NCBI GenBank assembly: GCA_037127255.1
Contig: JBANSL010000012.1
Location: 18,114,615-18,178,614, forward strand
DNA: 64,000 nucleotides
Origin: Persicaria tinctoria
Lineage: Eukaryota; Streptophyta; Magnoliopsida; Caryophyllales; Polygonaceae
Direction: 5' to 3'
The notes under the pieces were generated by a model, which made no database searches, had not been told where the DNA came from, and was given only the letters and a program-made list of their open reading frames with translations. Positions 25,671-37,519 of this stretch are shown here, in pieces. Each line of letters opens with the position of its first letter. Within the stretch, counting starts at the first letter, position 1. Both the position numbers and the translations under genes were made by a program.

Positions 25671-26730
25671 TGAAGTGCGGAATAGGCAGATAAAAGGCAA
25701 AAAAATACTCTAGAAAGGGAAGAAGAATAGAGTATGCAAACTTTTCACAAATGCTGAAACTGGTAGTAAGACCTTATCTGAAACGCAGAAACAAGTTAAT
25801 AAAAACGTGGTGAACAATATGTAAAGCAAAGACAAGCACGAATGTAAAGAGCGGAAAGTAAAGGACACGATACTTGTTAACGAGGTTCGGCACATCCGCC
25901 TACGTCCACGCCGTAGGATTATCCAACCCGTGGGATTCAACAACTTTATTTCACTTTATCTTATGAGCCGTAGATACAAACTCTAGAAGACCTTCCCTTT
26001 TCTAGACTACTTCCTATCTAGCAACCTTAGTATCTATACGTTTGGGTAGAGATGTAACCTTAGTATAACCCTAAATGAATTGTACGATAAAACTCAAATA
26101 AAACCTCACACTCAAACAAATAAAACACTTAAGCGTAGAGAGTTGTGAGATCGAATGCTTCGCAGGAGTCTTGATTGTCGTAGGATGTTGAGCGATGTGG
26201 AGTTGTGTTCTCTGCAATCTCCTTCTACTGCATTAAATAGGCTGGCACGTTGATTTCAAAAATCAAATGCCTTAATCTTCTTTCGGTTAGTTCAATGATG
26301 TTGCACCGTATCTTACTGGAGAGAGATCTTTGACTTTGTTGAGCACGAATTCCAGAACCTTCTATCTCAATATCCTGGATTGCTTTGAGAGAAATATGAT
26401 AAAGGATCCTGGAAAAACTCAATCAAAGCTATAGAGATAAGATATAAAATCCAACATAATTTAGGCCCGATCAAACGAAAAACCAAACAAACTAATTAGG
26501 CTCAAACATATGCACACATAAGCCCAAGAAACACTTGGGACATTAGCAAGTCTCGAATCTGTAAGGCTCAGACGGGGCCCATCAAGAGAATAGGCCCATT
26601 AACTCCTTTCCAGATTTCGAGTCTTGTTTTGTGCAGTCGTTGGAGCCCTTTCGGTAAGACCTTACCCAACTCAGAAATCCCGAGTTTTGACTTTCATCAA
26701 CCAAGGCCTTCATCATCTTTAGAGTTAACA
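25671..26730. mobile_element. solo LTR, 1060 bp
   Basis: The insert begins TGAAGTGCGG and ends GAGTTAACA, with TG/CA termini. It is flanked by TGAAT (25666-25670) and TGATT (26731-26735), a 5-bp duplication with one mismatch. The paralogous sequence near 4775 reads across the site without the insert (TCTGATTCAATGAG), which confirms the boundaries. No internal retroelement genes are present. It contains GAGGTTCGGCACATCCGCC (about 25881), a string I recall from plant LTRs. Confidence 0.88.
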
Positions 26731-26735
26731 TGATT

Positions 26736-28021
26736 CAATGAGACATACAAAGTACATTTGTTTTCTGTTTCAGTTGCAACAACCATTTTGATGTGTGTGT
26801 TGAACTTGATTATGCTCTTGTTTTTAACTTCATTTTGTTTCCAACAACTTAAAAGTTACTTGTAATTGTCTATTTTAATCGTTTCATTGCCTTGTAACTT
26901 GATTATGAGGAAATTCCTTTGCCAAAGATGGACAAGTGCTCAATTTCAGTGACAACTCTATCAGTCATTAATTAATAATAGCAGTCCTCTTCCATCAGCT
27001 GGGCAGTTTTTCTGTGAGTAGTGATGGGCTAGACAGCACCAAAGAGATCGATGAGCTCCACAACAACTTCGATCTCCAAAACACCCGAGATCTTGTAATA
27101 TGAATAATGAATTAGAGCTTTACCTTGCCTATATAATTGCTTCTCAGAACACCCAAGATCTTTCAAGAAGGCAAAGGTATCACTTGCTTGCAGGAAAGCT
27201 CTTTGGATCTATAGCTTGTGATCTCTAGGTAAGATTCTACATTCTGCAGGATAATATAAAACCTGTTTGGTATCGATATCTTGGTATCAATACCAACTTG
27301 CATCACAACCTTTACCTACCAGTACAACATTTGAAGCGGTGAAGCATGGATCGCATGGTGTTCAGAGTTCGACTGAAGCACATGGAGTCTACGATACGAT
27401 GTCAATCTTCTGCTAGATTTTGATTTGCTCGAACCGTTCTTGTTCGACTGAAGCGTATGTGCCTTGAACTCTTGACCCATTCCTTCTTTTCTCCATCCAT
27501 CAATTTGGTTGGTTAGTATGATGAGCAATTAGACTATATAGTAAATGGAAGCTTGTGTTGTTCGCAGTTGACTGTTCAAGTCTCTCAACAGTACGTGGTG
27601 TTTCCTACCCATGTCTTGTCTCTGAACATTACACACACATGTCATGGTAGAATTTTCCCTTTCTTCTCTCTCTGTTTTTGCACATAACCGTCAACAAGAT
27701 TCATGGGAGAATTTTCCCTTATCTATTTACATTCATGTGATCTCTAAATCTCTTTACACCATTTTTTTCCCCGCATTTATTCCTCTTCTTGACGTCTAAT
27801 TTGTTCCTACATTACTCCACAAATACTAGTTAAGGTGGCCCAACCGCCAAAATCCCTTAGTAAAAAGGTTTCAATTTGCTATAGATCGTTCTGTTGTTTG
27901 TGTATGTGTTCTACATCGGAATTCATTCAGAGGGCATCAAATATATTAGGTAGGGTTGTGTGTATAGTTTATGTGTAAATTATTTTCTGCAACTTCTTCT
28001 TCTTTGTTTAATGTTTTATAA
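26736..28021. other. intergenic, CNL 3' flank then unassigned sequence
   Basis: The first 100 bp continue the CNL 3' flank. The remainder has no recognised gene. From about 27900 it begins to match the upstream region at 14500-14940. Confidence 0.5.
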
Positions 28022-28026
28022 TGACT

Positions 28027-29303
28027 TGACAGGAGGAAACTGTCGTTGTTCCTATCAAAGTATAACTCAAACCTACAAACTAGTATAGTAAGCAAGTAAG
28101 AGGTCGATCCCACAGAGAATCAAGTATTCCTAAGCAATGTATATTTACCAATTAGTAGAAAAGAGGGGTTTTGGTGATTGAAGATGATAAAATAAATTAT
28201 AAACAAGTTAATAGAGATAACAATTGAGAAAATAGTTTCATCTACAAACATCCACTTTAGTTTGGTTGATTGATCATCGATTCTTCTTCAAGTTCTATTT
28301 TCATCCTATTATTGTTCCTGTCCTGATCTTATGTAAATTACTAGTTCTACGAGTCCTAGTAACCCTTACTAATTAGATAACCCTAACACGGTCAAAGTTT
28401 AACCTAATAGTAGCATTAAGATTAAGGATTAACCAGGATACATGCAACACCAAGCTACGAGTCAACATTTAACATATAATTGATTCTCTACACACCAGTT
28501 TAGTCCTACGAGTCCTAAAAAGGCATGATTGCTACTATGGATTAAGGTTCGCTACGAGGAATCTACAAAATCCTAGCAATAATCTCAACTAGTTGCGCGG
28601 ACTAGAAGAAATCAACAATATTCGCAAAAGAATCAATACGAATCAATAGGAATAGAACAAAAATAGAAATCTCACAACTTTATCAAACCAAAGCTTCAAT
28701 TCATAGACGAAACGAAAGAGTTTTAATGATTCTAAAAACTAATTAAAGAGTATAAAGAGATAAAAAGTCCATTAAGGAGATTCGGCGTTTCTGCAGAGGC
28801 CGCGGGGCAGCCAACCCAGGCCGCGGGGCGGCCATGCGATTGCGAAATCCTTCGTCAGAGCTTCGGGCCGCGGGGAGGCTTTTACTGTTCACAGTGATTT
28901 TTTCTCTTCGAATTTGGTCCCGATGTCACCACGAAAGTTCTAGATGTCGGAAAGAGCTTTCCAACGCATGGTCATAATAGTCATTCGGACCACCGAGGCC
29001 TCCAGAAAGTGCGAAACATGTCTGTCGACAACTTCTGCAGACTTGTTCTTCACTTAGGTTCTCTAACTTCGATTCCGCTCCCGTTCTCTTCACTTTTATT
29101 CTTCCTCTTCACTCTTCCTCCATCCATGAGCATCCTCGTTCCTCGTCGGATCCACTTATACCTCAAATAATCCATAAAAACATGTAGATTCCGATTCCAC
29201 CAACAACACAAGTATAAATGTAAATCCAGCTTAAACAATACGTTATGCACGTCTAAATCATGCTAAATGCATCCTAATATGCCTACCTAAATGTGTGCTA
29301 TCA
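28027..29303. mobile_element. solo LTR, 1277 bp
   Basis: Termini TGACAGGAGG and GTGCTATCA are flanked by a perfect 5-bp duplication TGACT (28022-28026 and 29304-29308). The paralogous region near 14925 has a single TGACT and no insert. The interior contains GAGGTCGATCCCACAGAGA, a string I recall from plant LTR elements. No coding domains are present. Confidence 0.9.
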
Positions 29304-29922
29304 TGACTCTCTGGACAAATATATTAGGTAGGGTTGTGTGTATAGTTTATTTAATCGAGTATTTGAGTTGTAGCTTTCATGGCCTGTCTTCTTAATTTCC
29401 TGAAAGAAGATCCCATCTCAAGGTTTCTGATTACTTAATTCAGCTCGATCTCTAGCTTGCTCGCTTTGGCTGTCTATCATCGCTAATTTGCTGCCTTTTA
29501 CATGTTGTTCCATCAATTAATTCATCCCACATACTAGATCCAATCTCCCGACAACTACACAAGGTACGTATGTATGGTTCTTTAAGCTTACCCTAACATC
29601 CATGGTTTGTTCAATTCAGTCTTTCATTAGTCACTTCTCAAATTCAACCTATATCGTGTTCTTGTATAAAAATGAATGTGTGGAATATATTAATCCATTC
29701 TCCAACATTCAGTTTTAATTAGGATCGATCTCACATGCTATCAGATCTACAAGTTTCCTCTTGTCTTACCCAAACATGACTTTATTGCAAAACTCATATT
29801 TCTGAATGTATATTTGTGAGGAACAGTCGTCTTACTTAAATTGTATATTTGGGACGTAAGTGTTGCTAATATAGTAATATATATCTATACCCTGAAGTAT
29901 ATTAACATACTATTTTTGTTAG
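29304..29922 (+). promoter_or_regulatory. upstream region of the CNL pseudogene
   Basis: Matches 15030-15200 in patches (CGAGTATTTGA, CTGATTAC, the CATCCCACATACTA area) and ends at an AG directly before the ATG at 29923. That AG|ATG arrangement is like the intact gene's. Confidence 0.6.
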
Positions 29923-31356
29923 ATGGCTATGGTACCTTCCTCCTCAACTAACAACTTAACCCCCGCGGCCCCACGCGCTTACATGAGGAGCTAGAATGCC
30001 TCAAAGAGATGATGCAACAACTAAACACAGACAATGGAAGAGGTTGGAGTATCGATGGAAGGTGATAGATGCAAGTTGTTCATAACCACTCGGGACAAAG
30101 GTGTATGTCGCAAAATGAAGTGTTGAATTGGCAAGTTCAGATGGAACCTCTTTCAGCTGACGAATCTTGGGATTTGTTCAAGAAGCAACTTGACAATTTT
30201 GAAACTCTTCCTGATGGAAGGACGCCTCCACTTTAGTGCAGAATGTGATGGGCTACCACTTGGAATTGTCACAATGGCTGGATCCATAAGGGGAGAAATT
30301 AACTAGTGTACATGTGTAGAGGGATGCACTGAGAAAACTGCGAAATCTTTGTAGCAGTCCATATGATATGGAAAACAAGGTATTTAGAATATTGAGGTAT
30401 AGCTACGATCGCTTAAAAGAGGAAAAGCAACAGAAGTGTTTCTTCTACTGTGCTTTATATCCTGAAGATTTCGAGATAGATGGAACCAATAGAGAGGTAA
30501 GCGTTGACGAGGGACATGCTTTATTGAATGTTCTGGAGAATGCATCTTTGTTGAAAGTGCGGAATTCAAGGGTGATAGGGGAGATGTAAAGATGCATGAT
30601 TTAGTGAGAGACATGGCAATCAGAATAATGGGCTCCACATCCACTGGCATGGTTATAATGGGAAAAAGTTTGAGGGAGATGCTTATAAAGGGAGAATGGG
30701 TTAATAAGGATTTGAAGTGGGTGTCTTTACTATATAATCAGTTGGATCATATTGAAGGTGTCATGCCTTATTGGCCAAACATTTCAGTGTTGTTTCTTCA
30801 TATATGATATTTATCTGAAGATTGTATCGGATTCTTTCTTTGTGAAAATGATGAGCCTCAAAGTTCTTAATTTGTCATGTGCAGAAGTGGAGTTATTGCA
30901 TGATTCTGTTTCTAACCTGTGCAATATCAACAATTTATTGCTTTGTTTTTGCAAAAGTTTGGGCTTCATTCCTTCCTTGGCGCGCAAAACTTACAAAGTT
31001 AAGAGAGTTGGACCTACGAGGCTGTTGTCGGATGACAAAACTGCCTCATTCTATTTCTGACATGTGCAATCTCGAGGCCCTAATGCTTAGTAACTGCAGC
31101 AGTTTGGACTTCATTCCTTCCATAGAAAAAGCTTACAGAACTAAGAAAGTTGAGTTTAAAAGGGTGCATACAGGTGGGGACATTGCCCAAGGGTATGAAA
31201 GAACTAGCTAGCCTAGAGTACCTAAATCTTCAAAAGACTATTATAAGTATAAGATATCTGGACAAATATGTATTTCCAAAATTCCTGATTCTATGCCAAG
31301 AAAGTACTTCAGTTCCTCATGATCTTTCATATAATTCCTTCACCTTTCGTACGTAA
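29923..31356 (+). pseudogene. CC-NBS-LRR pseudogene, internally deleted
   Basis: The start ATGGCTATGGTACC parallels the gene at 1052. After about 110 bp of coiled-coil sequence it jumps, near 30030, to the part just before RNBS-B (compare 1770), losing about 630 bp including the P-loop and kinase 2. RNBS-B, GLPLG-like and RNBS-D (CFFYCALYPEDFEI, near 30440) segments follow. The ELIRQYIAAG helix next to RNBS-D is deleted. MHDLVRDMAIRI is at 30592 in a shifted frame and LRR pieces run to about 31250. Several frameshifts and stops (near 30587 and 30805) rule out a functional product. It shares the MGSTSTGMVI stretch with the intact gene, so it is a close paralogue. Copia sequence begins at about 31430. 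Confidence 0.9.
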
Positions 31357-31429
31357 CTGCGAAGGGTCACTACTTAAGATTATCATATAATTCATCCAAA
31401 TAGTACGTGTACGTCTTTAGAAGTATAAT

Positions 31430-32440
31430 AGTGAATAATCGGCCCTTGATTGCTTAAAACCATGTCTTAGCAAAGTTAAAGATAGCTTTGCAAACCACTG
31501 TCGTCGTGGATCTTGTTTTAAACCATACAAGCTCTTGATCGATCAACCTGTATACCCTGGTAGAAGGATCACATTTGCTAATAGGCTCTCCTTCATCAGC
31601 ATAACCTTGTGGGAGTTTCGTCTACACTTCCTCATGAAGGTCTCTATGGAGAAAAGCATTTGACAAATCCAATTGACTAATGTGTCATTTCCTTACATAT
31701 ACAACAAGCAAAGTATGGACAATAGTCATTTCAGCCATAGGTGCAAATCAACTCCTTTGTTTTGCACGCAAGCATGGCACCAGGAATTAAAATTAGGGTG
31801 GGCTAAATCCGCCTTACGCAATTAACAAAATTATTGTTAAAAATACTGACAAAATTAATGTTGATATAGTATGTAGAAGATTAATTTCATTAAAATGTTC
31901 AGTCAAATGGACAATAAAGAAATAAAATCTATTTAAATATAGGCTATGTAGCTATGAAATGGATTGAATACTCAATACTATATTAAGGCAAAACAAAATT
32001 ACTAGAAAAGGTAACAAAGTGAGAATCGAACCCTATGCCAATGGTTAATTGTAAGTGGAATGGACAATCCGAGCAAATGTAAACTAGTGTTTTATGTGCT
32101 GACTTATTTACTTATATATATCAAAGCTGAGCCCACCCCTCCATCCGTGCCTGTTCGCACGCAACCTTGTATGACTATTCTTGCCTTGTGTTTGGCGGTA
32201 GAACCATCTACTTTGATCTTGGTTCTAAAAATCCACTTATAGTACATAGCCCGCTTTTTTTGGGAGGTAGAGGAGTAATTGCACCTAGGTCTTGTTCTAA
32301 TCTATTGAATGAAGTTCAAGATTCCTTATTTCATACCCGTTTGGATCCCCATAGGTTGATCAAAAGAGGAGGGATCAGAAATGGAGTTGAGAGCAAGGAT
32401 ATATTCTTTTTTATTAGAAGGGTTTAAATGAGCACAAGAT
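31430..32440 (-). mobile_element. Ty1-copia RT fragment
   Basis: On the minus strand the translation includes KWIFRTKIKVDGSTAKHKAR (about 32220-32280), LDLSNAFLHRDLHEEV (about 31640-31680) and [18 protein letters not shown] (about 31480-31535). This is the RT order of a copia element, with stops and shifts and with no LTRs of its own. A hAT MITE splits it. It is a relic distinct from the element whose LTR starts at 32454. Confidence 0.82.
31772..32156. mobile_element. hAT-type MITE in copia fragment
   Basis: The 385-bp insert is flanked by perfect GCACGCAA copies (31764-31771 and 32157-32164). The ends share GGCAC and GGTGGGC blocks as imperfect inverted repeats (GGCACCAGGAAT... and ...CATCCGTGCCTG). 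The 8-bp duplication and these end motifs fit hAT. Confidence 0.8.
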
Positions 32441-32453
32441 ACAAATTTGTATG

Positions 32454-32833
32454 TGTGAATAATGTGATAAAAGGATCAATTTATACTGCACAATGCAGTG
32501 AATAAGGCAAAATAAGAGGAAGAAGCTATTAAAATCAGTGAATCATCATCATTGTTTCATTGATCAGAAATGGTAAATATTCAGAGGCGGCTAGGAGCCT
32601 TGCTGCCCTTCACCATTTCCCAAAACCCTACTGAAATCAATGAACGAGGCCATCTTATATAGTATGGAATCCTCGCTCATGATTGAACGATCACAAACAG
32701 ACAAACAAGTGCAGACTGTCTTATTACAACCAAATTGAAATGCAGCTGAAATGAAATGCAGAGGCACCTCAGCTGAGTGAGCTGGATTTAAACAAGGAGT
32801 AATATATTATATCGTACACATATCATCTTCATA
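32454..32833 (-). repeat. 3' LTR of minus-strand copia
   Basis: Plus-strand start TGTGAATAATG, end CATCTTCATA. The adjacent minus-strand tract TTGAGGGGGA is the polypurine tract. Matches 51630-52020. Confidence 0.88.
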
Positions 32834-32918
32834 TCCCCCTCAAGTTGGACTTGTTGAGAATCCTACAAGACCCAACTTGAGAGCAAAGAATAAGTGTTGC
32901 TTCTCTCCCAATGGCTTA
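32834..32918 (-). pseudogene. C-terminal end of copia pol, cut off from the rest
   Basis: The minus strand reads TKPLGEKQHLFFALKLG followed by a stop just before the purine tract. This is the expected continuation of the ADILT sequence at about 47145, now 14.2 kb away. Confidence 0.85.
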
Positions 32919-33449
32919 GTAAGTGTTGGAGGGAAAATTTTCGTGAATTAATGTAATTCATGACCTCATAAAGCATCACATTTATTATATGAAAAAAAAT
33001 GTGATCATCTTTCTTTAAATTAGACACGAGACTTACAAATCTAATATTGGGCCTGGAAAAGTCCATTGGAAGCCCAGCCCACACATAGAAGAAGAAAGAA
33101 GCTAGAAAACTGCAGAATTTAGGAGTTGAATGAAAAGCTCCAAGTCTCAACTGTTTTCTATCACCTCAGTACGTGGGAATTTATTTCCATCTCCAGAAAA
33201 ATAAAATAAAAGGAGAAACTGGGTAGTTATCTAAAGATAGGTAACTGCTATTCCTACACCCTATAAAATGGTGGTGCAAATCCTCTACTCCAAACCCCTA
33301 CTCCAACTTCGTACCTCACAAAATTATTTTACCTCTAAATTTTTTTTAGCCTATTTCTAAAATGAAGGCCAAATTTGGCTTGAAATTTTAAAAGGTCAAA
33401 TATGAATACCACCTTTTTATTTATTTATTTTTAATTATTCATTATTAAT

Positions 33450-33730
33450 AATGAATAATTAATTTATAAATCACACAATTAATTGATCTAAACTATCTAA
33501 TTATAATTTTTATCAAAACTAAAAGTTATGGTTTGTGGCTTTCAAAAAAAAAAGTTATAGTTTGTAAAGATATTGATGAGTTCTTTGATATGACTATAAT
33601 ATTTAATATGTTTGGATTATATTTGCATAAATAATTAATATCTTTAGAAAAACATATTCATTTTATATTGTTACATCTTCATCAAAATCATATCTCATAA
33701 ATAAATATCGAGTTGTATCAATTACTATAT
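33450..33730 (+). repeat. AT-rich direct repeat, copy 1 (copy 2 at about 37270-37510)
   Basis: Shared blocks include TATGACTATAATATTT and TTGCATAAATAAT, in the same order and orientation on both sides of the LINE. The 13-bp string AATTACTATATTT ends copy 1 (33720-33732) and recurs just after the LINE tail (37217-37229). The repeats are probably two copies of an AT-rich MITE-like element; boundaries are unclear. Confidence 0.6.
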
Positions 33731-33789
33731 TTAATATGTTTGGATATTGATGAGTTATTTGATATGCCTATAATATTTAATATGTTTGG

Positions 33790-36700
33790 ATACATGCATG
33801 CTTAAACTTGGTAGTTGGGATCGCTCTCGCTCTCGCTCGTCGACCAAGCTTGCATAATTGAACTTTTCTAGGTTTGGTTGGTTGTGAGTGGTTGATAGCT
33901 TTGACAGACTCTCTTGTTTCGGCTAGAGTGCTTCTCAGTTTACTTTAATTTCTATTTGCGTTTTGGTTTGAGCTTGGCCTGCGTCTCGTGGCGATTGTTT
34001 GTGTTTATTTGGATAGCACCTTGTGCCTCGTGGCGAGTTCCGTGTGTAGGTTTTCTTCTTTTTAAAAATGAATAATGTACATGCTACATCCAAGAAAGGG
34101 ACTTGGGATTTGAAGGTTGGTTCGTGGAATATTGGGACTCTGACGGGTAAGTCTATCGAGTTGGTTAAAATCCTCAAGGAGCGCGGAATCGAAATTGCGT
34201 GTGTTCAAGAGACAAGGTGGGTCGGCGTTAAGGCTAGAATGATCGATGGTTGGAAACTGTGGTATTCTGGTAATAGCAAGAGATCAAATGGAGTTGGGAT
34301 CCTCGTGAGTGAGAAATGGAGAGATCTTGTCGTTAAGGTGGATCGCAGAAATGACAGGATGATGGTAATCAAGCTTGTCTTGGAGGGTGGCATACTTAAC
34401 ATTGTGAGTGTGTATGCCCCTCGGGTGAACCGTGGTGATGAGGAAAAGAGGATCTTTTGGGAGGAGTTGGATGACTTGGTCAGAAACATCCCAGAGTCGG
34501 AGCGTCTAATTGTGGGTGGAGACTTCAATGGCCACATAGGGCAGGGCAGTGACGACTACAGTTCAGCTCATTGAGGTTTTGGGTACGGAGTTCGGAACGA
34601 AAGTGGACTCGCTCTTTTGGAGTTTGCAGTAGCCTTTGATTGCATCATTGTGAATTCGCTCTTCGCTAAGAGAGATAGTCACCTGATTACTTACGATAGT
34701 GGTAGTGGGTGCTCACAGATTGACTACTTCCTTGTACGGAAGGGAGACAGGAGTGCATGCAGGGACTGCAAAACTATCCCTTTTGGAGGTTTGACTACCC
34801 CGCACCATCTACTAGTGTTACAGCTAGAGTTCAAGGGGTTCAGAAAAAGGTTGATCAGCAAGCGCAGTCCGAAAATCAGATGGTGGCGCATGAATGAGGA
34901 AAATGGGGAGCTCTTGAGAGAGAAGGTCTTAGCTGAGGCGGAGAGGGGAGGTGCATGGTTAGTTAGAGACAATGCAGACTTGATGTGGGGTATTGTGGCT
35001 GATTGCATTCAGAGGGCAGCTTCGGAAGTCTTGGGCGTTTCTCGAGGGAGCAGCAGGCACAAAGGCAACGAGACATGGTGGAATGAGGAAGTGCAAGAAG
35101 CGGTTAGGGAGAAACATTTGGCTTTCAGAAGAGTGGTGAGTAGTACCAGCGAGGCGGAAAAAGAGAGTCGTCTAGAAGAGTACAAACGGGCAAAACAAGT
35201 AGCCAAAGTTGTTGTAGCAAAAGCTAAAGATAAGGCCTTTGAACATTTGTACAAGGCCTTGGATGAAAAAGGGGGGGACAGATTGCTTTTATCGCTGGCC
35301 CGGGCCAGGGAACATCAGAGTAAAGATTTGGGCAGACCAAGATGTATTAAAGACGAGTCGGGTAGAGTGCTGGTGGATGACTCCCAGATTCAGCAGAGAT
35401 GGAAGAGATACTTCTCCGATTTGCTTAATGAGGGTTTTAGACCAGCAGAGACTACTTTGAGCAACAGTGGCCACGAAGAGTTCGCATACTGTAGACGTCT
35501 GTCTTATGAGGAAGTGAAGGGGGTTGTGAGTAGAATGAAGAGTCGGAGAGCAGTGGGACCGGATGAGATCCCGGTTGAAGTGTGGAAATGTCTGGGCGTA
35601 AAGGGAGTGGAGTGGCTCACTCAGCTTTTCAACGTCATTCTCAGAACTGCAAGGATGCCAGAGGAATAGAGACTCAGCAAGTTAATCCCATTATATAAGA
35701 ACAAGGGAGATGTACAACAATGCAGCAACTATAGGGGAATTAAACTTCTTAGCCACACAATAAAAATCTGGGAGAGAGTTATTGAATGGCGGTTGAGGAG
35801 GTTGGTTAGCGTATCTGAGAACCAATTTGGTTTTATGCCGGGAAGGTCAGCTACAGAAGCTATCCATTTGATGCGGCGCTTGGTGGAGAAATACAGGGAA
35901 CGGAAGAAAAATCTGCATATGGTTTTCATCGATTTGGAGAAGGCATATGATAGAGTGCCAAAAGACCTTATATGGGAATGTTTGGGAGCTAAAGGGGTTC
36001 CAGAAACTTACATAAAGGTTGTCAAAGATATGTATCATGGTTCACAGACTAGTGTATACTCACACAGTGGGGACCCTGAGTACTTTGTGGTTCAAGTAGG
36101 CTTGCACCAAGGCTCGGCTTTGAGCCCGTTTCTATTTACAGTAGTCATGGATGTGGTGTCAAGTAGTATCCAGGGTGGGATCCCATGGTGTATGCTTTTT
36201 GCGGATGACGTTGTCCTTATAGACGAGACGAGTGCAGGGGTTAACAACAAACTAGAGTTATGGAGGGATAAGCTTGAGGAGAAGGGCTTCCGTTTGAGCA
36301 GGACAAAGACGGAGTACGTGGTTTTCAGGTTGGGCGAAGAGGAAGAGGAAGAGGGAGACGAGAGTGTCAGCATGGGTGGGGACCTAGTTCCGACGAAAGA
36401 CAGTTTCAAGTATCTGGGGTCTGTAATGCAGAGCGATGGAGGTGTGGACATGGATGTCAAGCATCGGATTCAAGTGGGCTGGCAGAAATGGAGAGCCGCG
36501 TCATGAGTCTTATGCGACAGAAAAGTCCCACTCAAGCTCAAGGGTAAGTTCTACAAGGTGGTAGTGAGACCAGCTCTATTATACGGGGCAGAGTGTTGGG
36601 CGACAAATAAGGCTCAGGAATAGAAACTCATGGTGGCTGAGATGAGGATGCTCAGGTGGGTGTGTGGAGTTACCTTGCGCGACAGATTCAGAAACGAGGC

Positions 36701-37211
36701 TATCCGAGAAAAGGTAGGAGTGGCTAGTATTCAGGCTAAGTTGCGGGAATCGAGACTCCGATGGTATGGCCATGTTCAGAGGAGAGATCCAAATGCGCCG
36801 GTGCGTAGGTGTGACAACTTGGCTATCGAAAGAGTTCGACGAGGAAGAGGGTGTCCTAAAAAGAGCTGGAGTGAAGTGATTAGACATGATCTGGCCGCTC
36901 TGGGACTCTCAGAGTCTCGGAGGAGATGACACGCGACAGGATTCAGTGGAGGAGTGCTATCCGCGTTGACAAACGCTAGTCAGGGACAACATTTTCTCAC
37001 TCATGCTTCCCTTCTACCTCAACTTTCCTTACGTACATCCTTTCCAACTTTTCATCTTTGTCCCTATCTTATTTCCAGCTTCTTTGGTGTCCGGTCATGG
37101 GTCACTCGGAAACACCCTCTCGACCTAGTCGGGGCAAGGGTGCGTACATCTCGACCCCCCAGACCCTGCTCTAAGCGGGAGATACTGGGTTTGTTGTTGT
37201 TGTTGTTGTTT
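33790..37211 (+). mobile_element. RTE-type LINE
   Basis: One long frame encodes an N-terminal endonuclease and an RT. The 3' end is GGGAGATACTGGGTTTG followed by a GTT/TTG microsatellite tail (about 37180-37211) instead of poly(A). Both fit plant RTE-clade LINEs. The 5' end is not sharply defined; the GC-richer sequence starts at about 33810. The 13-bp match AATTACTATATTT on both sides is a possible target duplication but is displaced on the left. Confidence 0.85.
34068..36929 (+). pseudogene. RTE LINE endonuclease-reverse transcriptase
   Basis: The endonuclease spans roughly codons 10-240, with GSWNIGTLTG, QETRW, YAPRV, GGDFNGHIG and SQIDYFLV motifs of the exonuclease-endonuclease-phosphatase fold. 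RT follows, with NYRGIKLL, DLEKAYDRVP, GLHQGSALSPFLF and the catalytic FADD at 36198-36209. The C-terminal part has RLRWYGHVQRRD. The whole reading frame is kept without frameshift but has four stops: 34572 TGA, 35667 TAG, 36504 TGA and 36621 TAG. Start taken at the first ATG before the endonuclease. Confidence 0.88.
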
Positions 37212-37519
37212 GTATAAATTACTATATTTGAAAATAATAATAATAAATCCCAAAACACATCAAAACCATAATATGAAGTAAATTTATAAATAATACAATT
37301 ATAAATCTATATATTATATAGTTATGATTTCCAATTAAAAATAAAATTTGTAGTATTGTTAAGATATTCAAGAGTTCTTCAATATGACTATAATATTTGA
37401 CATATTTGAATTATTATTGCATAAATAATATTTTTAGAAAATGACATTAATATTTTTTATATTATAGATTCATCCAAATTATAATAAAAAATAAATAATA
37501 GTTGATATATTCCGCCATG

